Origin: Leifsonia sp. Leaf264
GTDB taxonomy: Bacteria > Actinomycetota > Actinomycetes > Actinomycetales > Microbacteriaceae
Reading direction: 5' to 3'
NCBI RefSeq assembly: GCF_001422325.1
Contig: NZ_LMMR01000001.1
Location: 373,256-437,255, forward strand
Length of the DNA stretch: 64,000 nucleotides
Shown piece by piece: positions 25,540-35,206 of this stretch. Every line of letters starts with the position of its first letter. Positions within the stretch are counted from its first letter, which is position 1. Below the pieces are notes generated by a model. It saw only the letters and a program-made list of their open reading frames with translations, was not told where the DNA came from and did not search any database. A program made the position numbers and the translations under genes.

Positions 25540-27906
25540 GTGGGTGGATCAACACAGCGTCAGGTATTGCCGATCCCGTACCAGGGGTCTGATTTTCCGG
25601 CGACCTATGATGCGAAGGATCCGGAGACTGCGTTCCCTCCTATCGAGCCGCTGCTGCCGCCTGAGGGTGCGCCGAACGTGCTGATCGTGTTGATCGATGA
25701 TTGCGGGTTCGGTGCGTCGAGCTCGTTCGGTGGGCCGATCGCGACGCCGACATTCGATCGGCTAGCTGAGCAGGGCCTGAAGTACACCCGGTTCCACAAC
25801 ACGTCGCTGTGTTCCCCGTCGCGGGCGGCGCTGCTGTCGGGCCGCAACCATCACACGGTCGGGATGGGTGGGATCACGGAGATCGCGACCTCAGCGCCGG
25901 GATACAGTTCGGTGCGTCCCAACGACTGCGCGCCTCTGGCGGAGACGCTGAAGCTGAACGGGTACTCCACGGCACAATTCGGGAAATGTCACGAGGTGCC
26001 GGTGTGGCAGACCAGCCCGATGGGGCCGTTCGACAGCTGGCCGTCCGGCGGAGGCGGGTTCGAGTACTTCTACGGTTTCATCGGCGGAGAGACCAACCAG
26101 TACGCGCCCGCGCTGTACCACAACACCACACCGGTGGAACCGGACCGCACACCGGAGGAGGGCTACCACCTCACCGAGGACATCACCGACCGAGCCATCG
26201 GTTGGGTGCGTCAGCAGAAGGCGTTGATGCCCACCAAACCGTTCTTCACATACTTCGCTCCCGGAGCGACGCACGCACCCCACCACGTGCCGACTGAGTG
26301 GTCGGACAAGTACCGCGGCCAGTTCGACGACGGGTGGGATGTACTGCGTGAGGAGACCTTCGCCCGGCAGAAGCAGCTCGGGGTGCTGCCCGAATCCGCG
26401 GAGCTGACAGCCCGCCATGACCAGATCCCGGCGTGGGACGAGATGCCCGAGGAGATGAAGCCCGTGCTCGCACGGCAGATGGAGGTGTACGCAGGGTTCC
26501 TGGAACACACGGATCATCATGTCGGCCGGTTGATCGACGCGCTCGAGGAGCTGGGTGTGCTCGATGACACGTTGGTGTACGTCATCATCGGCGACAACGG
26601 GGCGTCGGCTGAAGGCGACGTCAACGGATGCTTCAACGAGCTCATCAACCTCAACGGTGCCGCCGAGATGCAGACCGCGGAGTTCATGGCCTCCCGCATC
26701 GACGACTTCGGCACCCCGGCCGCCTACAACCACTACGCCGTCGGCTGGGCGCACGCGATGAACACCCCATACCAGTGGACCAAGCAGGTCGCCTCCCACT
26801 GGGGCGGAACCCGCACCGGCACGATCGTGCGCTGGCCCAACGGCATCCAAGCCGCCGGTGAGACTCGGCACCAGTTCCATCACGTCATCGACGTCGCACC
26901 GACCGTTCTCGAGGCGGCCGGGATCCCGGAGCCGACCTTCGTGCATGGTGTGCAGCAGCACCCCTACGAGGGCGTGAGCATGGGCTACACCTTCGACGAC
27001 GGGCAGGCCGCGGATCGGCGGCGGACACAGTACTTCGAGATGTTCGTCAACCGAGGCATCTACCACCAGGGCTGGACGGCGGTCACCCGCCACTCCATCC
27101 CCTGGGACCAGGGCAAACCGCTCCCACCGATCGATGACGACATGTGGGAGCTCTACGGCCCCGACGACTGGACCCAAGCCCATAACGTCGCAGCAGAGAA
27201 CCCAGCGCAGCTGGCTCACCTGCAGCAGAAGTTCCTGCTCGAGGCATCCAAATACAAGGTCTTCCCGTTGGACGACCGACGGATCGAGCGGTTCAACTCC
27301 GACCTCGCCGGGCGACCAACCCTGATTCACGGCAACAGCCAAGTCCTGTTCGGTGGCATGGGTCGACTGACTGAGAACGTCGTCCTCAACGTCAAGAACA
27401 AATCCCATGCGGTCACCGCAGACTTGACCGTGCCCGACGACGGCAACGCGAATGGTGTCATCATCGCCCAGGGCGGCGCCTTCGGCGGATGGTCCATCTA
27501 CCTCCACGACGGCCGGCCGACATACTGCTACAACCTGTTCGGCATGCAGCACTCCTACATCCGCGCTGAGCAACCGGTACCTGCCGGCGATCACCAGGTA
27601 CGGCTCGAGTTCACCTACGACGGTGGCGGACTCGGCAAGGGCGCCAGCGCGGACCTGTACCTCGACGGGGTCCAGATCGCCACCGGTCGCATCGATGCCA
27701 CGGTGCCGTTGGCGTTCTCCGGCGACGAGACCATGGACGTAGGCTCCGACACAGCGACCCCGGTCAGCGAGGATTACGACAGCCGCAGCAGTATCTTCAC
27801 CGGCCGCATCCACCGCGTGCAAATCGACCTCGGCGACGATGCCAACGACAACGACCACCTCATCAGCCCCGAAGAACGCATGCGCATCATCACCACGCGG
27901 CAATAA
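25540..27906 (+). CDS. Arylsulfatase (type I, formylglycine-dependent)
   Basis: 788 residues from GTG 25540, preceded by GGAGG; GTG 25450 would add 30 residues. The metal-binding start VLIVLIDDCGFG is followed by CSPSRAALLSGRN near residue 91, the CxPSR signature in which Cys is converted to formylglycine. AQFGKCHEVP and GDNGAS supply further active-site residues, though the usual Lys-Trp-His of GKWH is here GKCH. The last 170 residues form a beta-rich domain (GGWSIYLHDGRPTYCYNLFG) typical of long bacterial arylsulfatases. No signal peptide is visible. No formylglycine-generating enzyme is in the window, so it must be elsewhere. It may desulfate host or algal glycans together with the divergent adhesin. 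Confidence 0.86.
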   Translation: MGGSTQRQVLPIPYQGSDFPATYDAKDPETAFPPIEPLLPPEGAPNVLIVLIDDCGFGASSSFGGPIATPTFDRLAEQGLKYTRFHNTSLCSPSRAALLSGRNHHTVGMGGITEIATSAPGYSSVRPNDCAPLAETLKLNGYSTAQFGKCHEVPVWQTSPMGPFDSWPSGGGGFEYFYGFIGGETNQYAPALYHNTTPVEPDRTPEEGYHLTEDITDRAIGWVRQQKALMPTKPFFTYFAPGATHAPHHVPTEWSDKYRGQFDDGWDVLREETFARQKQLGVLPESAELTARHDQIPAWDEMPEEMKPVLARQMEVYAGFLEHTDHHVGRLIDALEELGVLDDTLVYVIIGDNGASAEGDVNGCFNELINLNGAAEMQTAEFMASRIDDFGTPAAYNHYAVGWAHAMNTPYQWTKQVASHWGGTRTGTIVRWPNGIQAAGETRHQFHHVIDVAPTVLEAAGIPEPTFVHGVQQHPYEGVSMGYTFDDGQAADRRRTQYFEMFVNRGIYHQGWTAVTRHSIPWDQGKPLPPIDDDMWELYGPDDWTQAHNVAAENPAQLAHLQQKFLLEASKYKVFPLDDRRIERFNSDLAGRPTLIHGNSQVLFGGMGRLTENVVLNVKNKSHAVTADLTVPDDGNANGVIIAQGGAFGGWSIYLHDGRPTYCYNLFGMQHSYIRAEQPVPAGDHQVRLEFTYDGGGLGKGASADLYLDGVQIATGRIDATVPLAFSGDETMDVGSDTATPVSEDYDSRSSIFTGRIHRVQIDLGDDANDNDHLISPEERMRIITTRQ

Positions 27907-28007
27907 GACCAACCTGTTGAGCCCGTTGGGGGGTCCTCCACCGGACGCCCGGAAGGGATCCCCTAACGCGTCGACCCATCACTGGACCGCTCATCCGCAA
28001 ATGCGAA

Positions 28008-28919
28008 CTAGGGCATCGGATTTTCCGTCAACCACTGCTTCGCGATGCTCTCGGCCGGCGCCTGCTCGTTCACGCTCTCCGCGTTCAGCGCGACCAAGCC
28101 ATCGGCGGTTAGTGCGGCGCTCACTGCGTTGACGATGGCGGTGCCCTTCTTGTCGAGAGCGTCGCTGGCGACGGGGACGACGTGGGAGGCCAGGAACAGG
28201 CCTTCGGTGTCTTCGAGTGCGACGAGGTTGTTCTCCTCAATGGACGGATCAGCTGTATAGATGACCGCCAGCTGAATGGAGTCGTCGCGCAGTGCTTTCA
28301 CCGTCAAGGGTCCACCGCCGTCTTCGATCGGCGTGAATGCAACGTCGACTCCGTAGGTTGCTTCCAGGCCGGCGGGTCCGAACGGACGCGTTTCTGCTTC
28401 GGAGTTGGCACCGAGCGTTAGCGGTTCGGTGACTTTGGAGAGGTCGTTGATTGTGGTGAGCCCCCACTTCTCGGCAAACTCCTCCGTGACCACGAATGCG
28501 TCTTGGTCGGTTGCTGACGACTCGTCAAGGATGCGTACGCCTGCCGGAGCAGCGTCTACGAGTGCGGCGTAGACGTCTGCGTCGAGCCGAGCTGGGGTTT
28601 CCGGTTCCCAGACCTGGAGGAGTGGGCCTGTGTATTCCGGGAAAAGGTCGATGGCTCCGCTCTCGATCTCCGGGATGTACACCTCTCGTTGACCGATTCG
28701 GAGGTCGCGCTCGACTGAGTAACCACCGGCTTCGAGGGCTTGTGCGTAGATTTCGGCGATGATCTCGTTCGAGTAGTAGTCCTGAGACCCGACAACGATG
28801 GCGCTGTCCGCTCCAGCGGAATTGCCATCTAGGTTGCCGGTCGCGCAACCAGAGAGGAGGACGCTCATAGTCGTTAGGGTCAGGAGAGCTGTGAGGTGCC
28901 GACGGCTTGGTTTCGTCAT
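28008..28919 (-). CDS. Osmoprotectant ABC transporter, substrate-binding lipoprotein
   Basis: 303 residues. A lipoprotein signal peptide ends in the lipobox LLSGC near residue 24. The body is an OpuAC/OsmF-type binding protein: VGSQDYYSNEIIAEIYAQAL, then the motif LFPEYTGPLL, which is a hallmark of glycine-betaine/choline/carnitine binders. It is the last of four overlapping genes (ATPase, two permeases, binding protein). It should capture quaternary amine osmoprotectants outside the membrane. Start is ATG 28919, which forms an ATGA overlap with the permease stop. Confidence 0.88.
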   Translation of the reverse strand: MTKPSRRHLTALLTLTTMSVLLSGCATGNLDGNSAGADSAIVVGSQDYYSNEIIAEIYAQALEAGGYSVERDLRIGQREVYIPEIESGAIDLFPEYTGPLLQVWEPETPARLDADVYAALVDAAPAGVRILDESSATDQDAFVVTEEFAEKWGLTTINDLSKVTEPLTLGANSEAETRPFGPAGLEATYGVDVAFTPIEDGGGPLTVKALRDDSIQLAVIYTADPSIEENNLVALEDTEGLFLASHVVPVASDALDKKGTAIVNAVSAALTADGLVALNAESVNEQAPAESIAKQWLTENPMP

Positions 28920-29605
28920 GATGTTCTTTCGGTGAGGTGATGCCGGGTGGCGTTCGATCGGAACGAGAATCGTTTCTGGATCAGGACGAAGATGCCGTCG
29001 AGAAGAAGGGCGAGTGCAACGACCAGCAAGGAGCCGGCGATCAATTCGGCGTAGTTCCGGGTCTTCAAGCCCATGAAGATGTAGCGGCCGAGACCCGCGT
29101 CGGCTACATAGGCGGCGAGGGTGGCGGTGGCGACGACCTGGAGGGTGGCGGAGCGAATACCGCCGAGGAGGGCCGGTGCGGCGAGCGGAATCTCGATGCC
29201 AAAGACGATCTGCATCTCGGACATACCTTGGGCTCGGGCACCGTCGACGACTTCGCTGCTGACGGCCATGACGCCGGAATACGTCCCGGCGAGAATGGAT
29301 GGGGCGGCCAACACGATGAGCGCGATCATCGGAGCGACCAGCCCTATGCCGACGGCCAAGCCGAGCAGGGTCAGCAGGCCGAGAGTCGGAACAGCCCGGG
29401 CAGCTCCCGCGACGAGAGCGACGCCGACCGTCCCTCGACGTCGATGCCCAACCACGACGCCTACGGGGATTGTGATGACAGCTGAAATGAGCACCACGAC
29501 GATGGTGATCGCGAGATGCTCTGCCAGCCGCGCCCATATTCCCCCGTCGCCGCTCCACGATTCGGGGTCCGCGAGCCATTGAAGTGCCTGAGCGATGAGC
29601 TCCAT
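28916..29605 (-). CDS. Osmoprotectant ABC transporter permease
   Basis: 229 residues from ATG 29605, one base overlapping the previous stop (TGATG). About five membrane helices are visible, and the permease EAA-type loop VVDGARAQGMSEMQIVFGIEIPLA lies before the later helices, as in OpuCB/OpuCD proteins. It pairs with the permease at 29605-30249 to form the channel for betaine-type solutes. Confidence 0.87.
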   Translation of the reverse strand: MELIAQALQWLADPESWSGDGGIWARLAEHLAITIVVVLISAVITIPVGVVVGHRRRGTVGVALVAGAARAVPTLGLLTLLGLAVGIGLVAPMIALIVLAAPSILAGTYSGVMAVSSEVVDGARAQGMSEMQIVFGIEIPLAAPALLGGIRSATLQVVATATLAAYVADAGLGRYIFMGLKTRNYAELIAGSLLVVALALLLDGIFVLIQKRFSFRSNATRHHLTERTS

Positions 29606-30249
29606 CACGCCGCCTTCTGGCGGCGCGCCCACGGAGCGACCGCTCGGCCGGTGAGCACGCACAGACCGTCGAGGAGGACGCCGATGAGTACAACGAGGCA
29701 GATCCCTGTGATGACTTCAGCGACGATCCCTCGTTGGAACCCGTCCGTGAAGAGTGTGCCGAGGCTGCTGATGCCGATGACTGACGACACGGTGACCAGG
29801 CTCACCGTGCTGACAACAACGACACGCAAGCCTGCGATGAGTCCCGGCACGGCGAGGGGGAGGTCGACGGCCCAGAACCGGCCGAGGGACGAGTAGCCAA
29901 TTGCGGACGCCGCGAGTCGTACTTGCTCTGGCACGGACGAAAATGCATCTGCTGAGGCGCGGACCATGATCGCCGTCGCGTAGACGGTCAGCACGATGAT
30001 GGCGTTCCATGCAGACCTCAGCCCGACCCCGAATATCACGGGGATTAACACGAAAAGCGGTAGGGAAGGAATGGCGTACAACAGCCCGACGACGGCGAGG
30101 GATGGTTCGCGTGCCCACCCCCGACCCTGCACAACCCAGCCGATTGGCACGGCAATGATGACACTGAGGATCACCGCAGGTATCGCCAGGGCGAGGTGAA
30201 CGATGAACAGTTGGGCGACTCCGTCGATGTTCTGGCTGAGCCACTTCAT
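29605..30249 (-). CDS. Osmoprotectant ABC transporter permease
   Basis: 214 residues with about five membrane helices and the EAA-like loop SVPEQVRLAASAIGYSSLGRFWAVDLPLA (read in two parts), which contacts the ATPase. Its ATG overlaps the ATPase stop by four bases. The two permeases are similar in length and layout but clearly different in sequence, so the channel is a heterodimer. Confidence 0.87.
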   Translation of the reverse strand: MKWLSQNIDGVAQLFIVHLALAIPAVILSVIIAVPIGWVVQGRGWAREPSLAVVGLLYAIPSLPLFVLIPVIFGVGLRSAWNAIIVLTVYATAIMVRASADAFSSVPEQVRLAASAIGYSSLGRFWAVDLPLAVPGLIAGLRVVVVSTVSLVTVSSVIGISSLGTLFTDGFQRGIVAEVITGICLVVLIGVLLDGLCVLTGRAVAPWARRQKAA

Positions 30250-31058
30250 CGTTGCAGAGCTCCTATGGGCCGGCCTTCTGCGTCGAGGACCAGCTCGACA
30301 CCGTTCCGAGTGTGCAGTTGGAGTCGCCGTTCCGGACGATCGACGCCGACGAACTCAGCCACGAACTCGTCTGCAGGTTGCGCGAGAATCTCCGTGGGTG
30401 TTCCTCGTTGGGCGATGACCCCGCCAGCCTTGATGATCACAATTTCGTCGGCGAGAGCGAATGCTTCGTCGATGTCATGAGTGACGAACAGGATGGTCTT
30501 GGAAAGCTCGCGTTTCAGAGCGATCAGTTCTTGTTGCAGGGTGCGTCGCACGATCGGATCGACAGCGCCGAACGGTTCGTCCATCAGCAAGATGTTGGGG
30601 TTGGACGCTAACGCTCGAGCCACCCCGACGCGTTGTTGCTGCCCGCCGGAGAGTTGTGCCGGGTACCGTTGCGCCAACTCCGGGTCCAAGCCCACCAGTT
30701 CGAGCATCTCGAATGAACGAGTGCGCGCTTCTGCTTTGGATGCTCCGTTCAGGCGGGGTACAACCGAGATGTTCTCGACGACGGTTCGATGTGGCAGCAG
30801 TCCCCCGGATTGCAGCACGTAGCCGATCGACCTGCGCAGCTCCACCGGGTCTGTCGCGGCGAGGTCTGCGCCGTCGATGAGGACTCGTCCGGCGGTCGGG
30901 TCGATCATCCTGTTGACCATGCGGAGGAGCGTTGTCTTACCCGAACCGGACGACCCCACCAGCACGACTGTGGACCTGCTTGGGATGGTGAGGTTGACGT
31001 CGGCGACCGCGGTTGTGCCGTCCGGGTGGGTCTTCGAGACGGATTCGAACTGGATCAC
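30246..31058 (-). CDS. Osmoprotectant ABC transporter ATP-binding protein
   Basis: 270 residues with Walker A GSSGSGKTT near residue 37, the Q-loop, the signature LSGGQQQRV, Walker B ILLMDEPFGAVDP and switch His in FVTHDIDEAF. The length fits an OpuCA protein without C-terminal CBS domains, so the usual ionic-strength sensing CBS pair is absent. First gene of the ABC operon; 21 nt separate it from the GH15 gene upstream, so they are probably one transcript. Confidence 0.88.
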   Translation of the reverse strand: MIQFESVSKTHPDGTTAVADVNLTIPSRSTVVLVGSSGSGKTTLLRMVNRMIDPTAGRVLIDGADLAATDPVELRRSIGYVLQSGGLLPHRTVVENISVVPRLNGASKAEARTRSFEMLELVGLDPELAQRYPAQLSGGQQQRVGVARALASNPNILLMDEPFGAVDPIVRRTLQQELIALKRELSKTILFVTHDIDEAFALADEIVIIKAGGVIAQRGTPTEILAQPADEFVAEFVGVDRPERRLQLHTRNGVELVLDAEGRPIGALQR

Positions 31059-31079
31059 GGCGTGCTCCTCAACGTTCGT

Positions 31080-32888
31080 TCACATCACAGAGGTGGACAG
31101 GCTTGGAAGCGGATTCGCCGCCATCTCCGAGATGGCGTCGGCGGCGCGGACCAGCGTGAGGTGCGTGAGTGCTTGGGGTGTGTTGCCTACTTGGGTTTGA
31201 CCGTCTACGTCGTACTCCTCGGAGAGCATGCCGACATCGTTGGCGTACGAAACCAACCGGTCCATGAGCTCGATGGCCTCATCGGGTCGACCCGATCGCG
31301 CGTACTGCTCAACGAGCCAGAAGGAGCAGGCGAGAAAGGGATGTTCATCTCCCGGGAGCCCGTCGACACCGGCTTCGGTGCGGTAGCGGAGAACAAGGCC
31401 ATCACGGAGGAGGTCCGCTTCGATGGCAGCAACGGTTCCGAGCATCCGAGGATCGGCCCAATCCAGATAGCCGACCTGTGCGAGCTGCAGCAACGAGGCG
31501 TCGACCTCAGGACCGGTGTAGGTCTGCGTGTACGTGTTTCGCGAAGCATCGAACCCGTTCTCTTCAATGTTTGCTCGTACTCTTTCGCGTAGCACGCGCC
31601 ACCGGGCGAGGTCGCCGTCCAATCCGTACTCCTCGACGGCGTGGATTGCGCGGTCGAACGCGGCCCAGACCAGCACTCGGGAATGGGTGAAGGATTGTTG
31701 TTCTCCGCGGATTTCCCAGATGCCATGGTCGGGGTCCTCCCAGTGGTCCTCGAGGTATGTGATGAGGGACCGTTGTAGTGCCCAGGAGAATCGCGTGTCT
31801 GGCACGCCGCTGCGACGCGCGTCGTCGAGAGCGATCATGACCTCGCCGATGACGTCGGCTTGGAACTGTGTCGATGCGCCGTTGCCGATCCGAACAGGGG
31901 CGGCTCCTTTGTAGCCGGGCAGGGTGGTGATGACGCTCTCGGCAAGGTTTCGCTCCCCCGACAGGCCATACATGATCTGCAGGTCTGCGGGATCACCAGC
32001 GACCGCTCGGAGCAACCACCCGCGCCACGAGCTCACATAATCGCTGTACCCGTGGGTGAGGAGGACGGAGATTGCCAGTGATGCGTCCCGGAGCCAGACG
32101 TAGCGGTAGTCCCAGTTGCGTTCTCCGCCGAAGCTCTCGGGGAGCGATGTGGTGGCTGCCGCAACGACGCCTCCGGTCTGCAAATGGGTTAGCGCACGCA
32201 GAAGGAGGAGCGACCGAACGACAGCAGTCCGGTACGGTCCTTCGTGATCGCAATCTCCCGCCCACTTCTTCCACCACGCGTGTGTGAGGAGCATTGCAGC
32301 GTCGACGTCAGGGGCGGGCGGAGTGTCACGGTGGGCGGGATACCAGGTCAGGCTCAGGTCAACTGTGCTCCCGGCTTGTACGGCGAATTCGCCGACGTGG
32401 CTGTGCCCGGCTGGGTGAAGTAGTGGGCCTCGAACCACAATCGAGTCTGGTCCGGCGACAGCGATGATCGATGCTGGTTGTTCGGAGTGGTCTTTCCGTA
32501 GCCACGGGACGGTGGCTGCGTGACCGAAGCGGAATCGAAGGTCCTGCTTCATGCGGACTGCGCCGGTGACGCCTCTTACGCGCCGGATGAGGTTGGCGCG
32601 TCGGTCGTCCATGGGCATGACGTCGGTGACCTCCACCGTTCCTGTGTCAGTTGTCCAGTGCGTGATGAGGATCATCGTGTCGCCGTCATACCGCCGTGTG
32701 GACGTGGCGGCGGCATCAGCGGGGGCGAGGAGCCACCGCCCGTGCTCCTCAGACCCGAGGAGTGCACCGAATTGTGACAACGAGTCGTAGCGGGGCATGC
32801 ACAACCAGTCGATGCTGCCGTCACTGCCAACAAGAGCGCCTGTGTAGCAGTCGCTGATCAGTGCGTAGTCCTCAATGCGGAGTGACAT
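31080..32888 (-). CDS. GH15 family glycoside hydrolase (glucoamylase/trehalase-like)
   Basis: 602 residues, the usual size for bacterial GH15. The N-terminus IEDYALISDCYTGALVGSDG and IDWLCMPRYDS is the standard opening, followed by a beta-sandwich domain and an (alpha/alpha)6 barrel containing GERNWDYRYVWLRDASLAI and WEDPDHGIWEIRGEQQSFTHS, where the first catalytic Glu lies. Mycobacterial members hydrolyse trehalose, and the adjacent osmoprotectant importer makes trehalose turnover during osmotic change plausible. Glucoamylase activity cannot be excluded from sequence. Confidence 0.86.
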   Translation of the reverse strand: MSLRIEDYALISDCYTGALVGSDGSIDWLCMPRYDSLSQFGALLGSEEHGRWLLAPADAAATSTRRYDGDTMILITHWTTDTGTVEVTDVMPMDDRRANLIRRVRGVTGAVRMKQDLRFRFGHAATVPWLRKDHSEQPASIIAVAGPDSIVVRGPLLHPAGHSHVGEFAVQAGSTVDLSLTWYPAHRDTPPAPDVDAAMLLTHAWWKKWAGDCDHEGPYRTAVVRSLLLLRALTHLQTGGVVAAATTSLPESFGGERNWDYRYVWLRDASLAISVLLTHGYSDYVSSWRGWLLRAVAGDPADLQIMYGLSGERNLAESVITTLPGYKGAAPVRIGNGASTQFQADVIGEVMIALDDARRSGVPDTRFSWALQRSLITYLEDHWEDPDHGIWEIRGEQQSFTHSRVLVWAAFDRAIHAVEEYGLDGDLARWRVLRERVRANIEENGFDASRNTYTQTYTGPEVDASLLQLAQVGYLDWADPRMLGTVAAIEADLLRDGLVLRYRTEAGVDGLPGDEHPFLACSFWLVEQYARSGRPDEAIELMDRLVSYANDVGMLSEEYDVDGQTQVGNTPQALTHLTLVRAADAISEMAANPLPSLSTSVM

Positions 32889-32896
32889 ATCGAGCG

Positions 32897-33253
32897 TCAG
32901 GCTGCGCCAGCGTCTCGATTGGGCGCGGCCGCGGTGAGCTCTGATTCCTCGACGTCCATGAACATGAACTTGACGCCGCCGGTAGCCAGTTCGCCTAGCG
33001 CCGGAAAGAGTGCGCCGGCCTCCGCGGTCGTGACTGCGGCGGATGCGGATGCGTAGTCGGAGAAGTACATGTCGATCTGACGGTAGGCGGGAGTCGGAGT
33101 CCCGTCTTCCTTGGGCCAGATCTTGGATGTTTCGAATCGCTCCAGCCCTGGCACCTTGCGGGCCAGTCCGACCAACTGATTGGCCTCGTATGCTCGTTCG
33201 AACTCGACGGGGTCAGTTGGGTTGTCGTAGAGGACTGTGATTTTGGTGGGCAT
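32897..33253 (-). CDS. EthD family protein
   Basis: 118 residues with the ferredoxin-like EthD pattern: KITVLYDNPTDPVEFERAYE at the start, VPGLERFETSKIW, then YRQIDMYFSDYASASAAVTT. EthD-type proteins are small dimers of mostly unknown catalytic role found in degradation operons. It lies 8 nt upstream of the GH15 gene and follows the flavoprotein, in a minus-strand run that begins at 36734. Confidence 0.75.
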   Translation of the reverse strand: MPTKITVLYDNPTDPVEFERAYEANQLVGLARKVPGLERFETSKIWPKEDGTPTPAYRQIDMYFSDYASASAAVTTAEAGALFPALGELATGGVKFMFMDVEESELTAAAPNRDAGAA

Positions 33254-33295
33254 GGTCTTGTTCCGTTTCGTTGGGGTGGTTTATGTCCATGCGGA

Positions 33296-34771
33296 TTACG
33301 CGACAGCTTCGGAGGGGTAGTCCGGCTGGCGTTCTTCGTCTTCCCGGTGTTGCGCTGGCCGGCCATAGGTTTCCAACAGCCGGAGCCATATTTCGTTGAC
33401 CGTGGGGTAGGCCGGGACCATGTGCCAAAGCCGGGCCATGGGTACGTCTGCGACGATTGCCAGGGTGGCGGTCTGGATGAGTTCGCTGACGTCGGGACCA
33501 ACAAACGTGACCCCGAGGATCCTCTGCCGTTTCTCGTCAACGACCATGCGGGCGGAGCCCCTGTAGTCGTCTTCGCGGACGCTGGATCCGGCGAGGTAGC
33601 CGATCTCGTAGTCGATGACACGGGTCTCGTAGCCGGCCTTCGTGGCGGCTTCAGAGGTGAGACCCACGGAAGCGACTTCGGGTTCGGTGAACGTGACTTG
33701 AGGAACGGCTTGATGATCGGCTGTCGCGACGTGCTCGCCCCAAGGCTGGTCGAGTATCGTCTCGCCCAGTGCGCGGGCGGCGATGACACTGCCCGCGGCC
33801 CGTGCCTGGTACTTGCCTTGGTGGGTCAGCAGGGCACGATGGTTGACGTCGCCGACTGCGTAGAGCCAGTCGAATCCGTCGACGCGGAGGGTGTCGTCGG
33901 TGTTCATCCAGTCGCCGGGCGTGAGGCCGATGGTTTCGAGCCCGATGTCGTATGTTGCTGGTGTGCGGCCTGTGGCGACGAGGAATTCGTCGGCGACGAT
34001 CGTGTCCCCGCCGTTCATGGTGATGGTGACTTCGCCATCCCTTCTGGTGACGCCTGTGGTTTCCGTGTTCAGCAGGACGGTGATGCCTTGCTCCTTCATC
34101 CATTGGTGCACCATCTCGCCGGCAAACGGTTCCATTCCGGCGAGCAGTCCGCCCCGGGAGATGAGGGTGACTGTCGATCCCAGCCCGACGTAGGCGGTTG
34201 CCATCTCGGCTGCCACGACGCCGCCGCCGATGATTGCGAACCGGGCGGGAAGGTGTTTGACGCTGGTGGCTTCCCTGCTCGTCCACGGCTGTGCGTCTAC
34301 GAGACCGGCAATTGGGGGAATGAGCGGTCGGGAACCTGTGGCGACGGCGACAGCGTGACGTGCCGTGTACGTGGTGACGGCACCGTCAGGGGCGGTGACG
34401 GTGATTTGCTTGGGTGCGCTGATCCGGCCGATCCCTCGGACGACGTCGATGCCGGCTCCTTCCGCCCAGCTGACTTGGCTGGCATCCGACCAGTGGTGGG
34501 TGAAGGAATCGCGGCGATCAAGGACTCGCTGCACGTCGAGGGTCCCGGTGATTGCCTGTGCGGCCCCGTCGACATGTTGAGCTGCGCGAAGTGCTTGCGC
34601 TGACCTCAAAAGCGTTTTGGATGGCATGCAGGCCCAGTAGGAGCACTCGCCTCCAACGAGCTCGCTCTCAACAAGGAGAGCAGTCAGCCCGCCTTGAACG
34701 GCGTAATCAGCGACGTTCTCGCCGGCAGCTCCAGCGCCCAGGACGATGAGATCGTATTCGTTCGTAACCAT
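33296..34771 (-). CDS. FAD-dependent pyridine nucleotide-disulphide oxidoreductase
   Basis: 491 residues. The FAD-binding GAGAAG motif is near residue 12, followed by GGECSYWACMPSKTLLR, the redox-active pair with four residues between the cysteines as in lipoamide dehydrogenase and mercuric reductase. A second GGGVVAAEMA motif binds NAD(P)H, ATGRTP and YAVGDV follow, and the C-terminal dimerisation domain is complete, with HMVPAYPTVNEIW at the active-site base. It lacks an N-terminal heavy-metal domain, so a mercuric reductase role is unlikely. Substrate is unknown. Start ATG 34771 has AGGAAAAGAA upstream. Confidence 0.84.
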   Translation of the reverse strand: MVTNEYDLIVLGAGAAGENVADYAVQGGLTALLVESELVGGECSYWACMPSKTLLRSAQALRAAQHVDGAAQAITGTLDVQRVLDRRDSFTHHWSDASQVSWAEGAGIDVVRGIGRISAPKQITVTAPDGAVTTYTARHAVAVATGSRPLIPPIAGLVDAQPWTSREATSVKHLPARFAIIGGGVVAAEMATAYVGLGSTVTLISRGGLLAGMEPFAGEMVHQWMKEQGITVLLNTETTGVTRRDGEVTITMNGGDTIVADEFLVATGRTPATYDIGLETIGLTPGDWMNTDDTLRVDGFDWLYAVGDVNHRALLTHQGKYQARAAGSVIAARALGETILDQPWGEHVATADHQAVPQVTFTEPEVASVGLTSEAATKAGYETRVIDYEIGYLAGSSVREDDYRGSARMVVDEKRQRILGVTFVGPDVSELIQTATLAIVADVPMARLWHMVPAYPTVNEIWLRLLETYGRPAQHREDEERQPDYPSEAVA

Positions 34772-34799
34772 GGTGGATTCTTTTCCTGGACGGGGCGGA

Positions 34800-35120
34800 T
34801 TAGTAGCTGCGGGTGTTGGGAGTGGGTGGTTGGCACGCGGGGAGCGCCAGGTATCCGCAGCCGGTGTTCACTAGGAGTGCTTGGCCGAGACCTGATGCGG
34901 TCAGATCCCATCCAAGGAGGCGGATATACCGCAGCATGGTGCTCAGCATGGAACGGACGCGTTGATGATTGTCTGCGGGCGTTGGGAATGCCCGCCGGTA
35001 GAGAAGGTCGAACTGAGCGAGCGTGAGGCCCTCGTATGCGTCGATCTGGGTGGTGGTGATCGCTGTGTGCTGACCTGCGCTGAAGCGTCGCCGGTACTGG
35101 CGGACTTGCTCGAGGTTCAT
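34800..35120 (-). CDS. Small protein, paralogue of the product at 40393
   Basis: 106 residues from ATG 35120, with GGAG six bases upstream; the longer frame above it is not supported. I do not know the family, but it aligns with the 105-residue protein at 40393-40710: DAYEGLTLAQF versus DAFQDLTLPQF, a central Arg-rich helix, a Trp in LLGWDLT versus FGGWSFM, and ends LVNTGCGYLALPACQPPTP versus LANSAGFVVISPYFYAIPN. Both have a weakly hydrophobic C-terminal third. It is placed between the flavoprotein and a small gene, in one transcript. Confidence 0.65.
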   Translation of the reverse strand: MNLEQVRQYRRRFSAGQHTAITTTQIDAYEGLTLAQFDLLYRRAFPTPADNHQRVRSMLSTMLRYIRLLGWDLTASGLGQALLVNTGCGYLALPACQPPTPNTRSY

Positions 35121-35206
35121 CAGCTGCTCCGCAACAGGGTCCTCCCGACCCGGGTGGCGGGGAGGTGACGTTCCTTGGGGTGACCCTTGGTGGGTCGACA
35201 GCCGGT

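Noticed and set aside
25891-27912. 673-codon minus-strand frame opposite the arylsulfatase
   Set aside because: The sulfatase frame holds all catalytic motifs; the opposite strand shows none.
33296-34771. Mercury resistance locus
   Set aside because: The flavoprotein has a CxxxxC pair but no MerR, transporter or N-terminal metal-binding domain is present.
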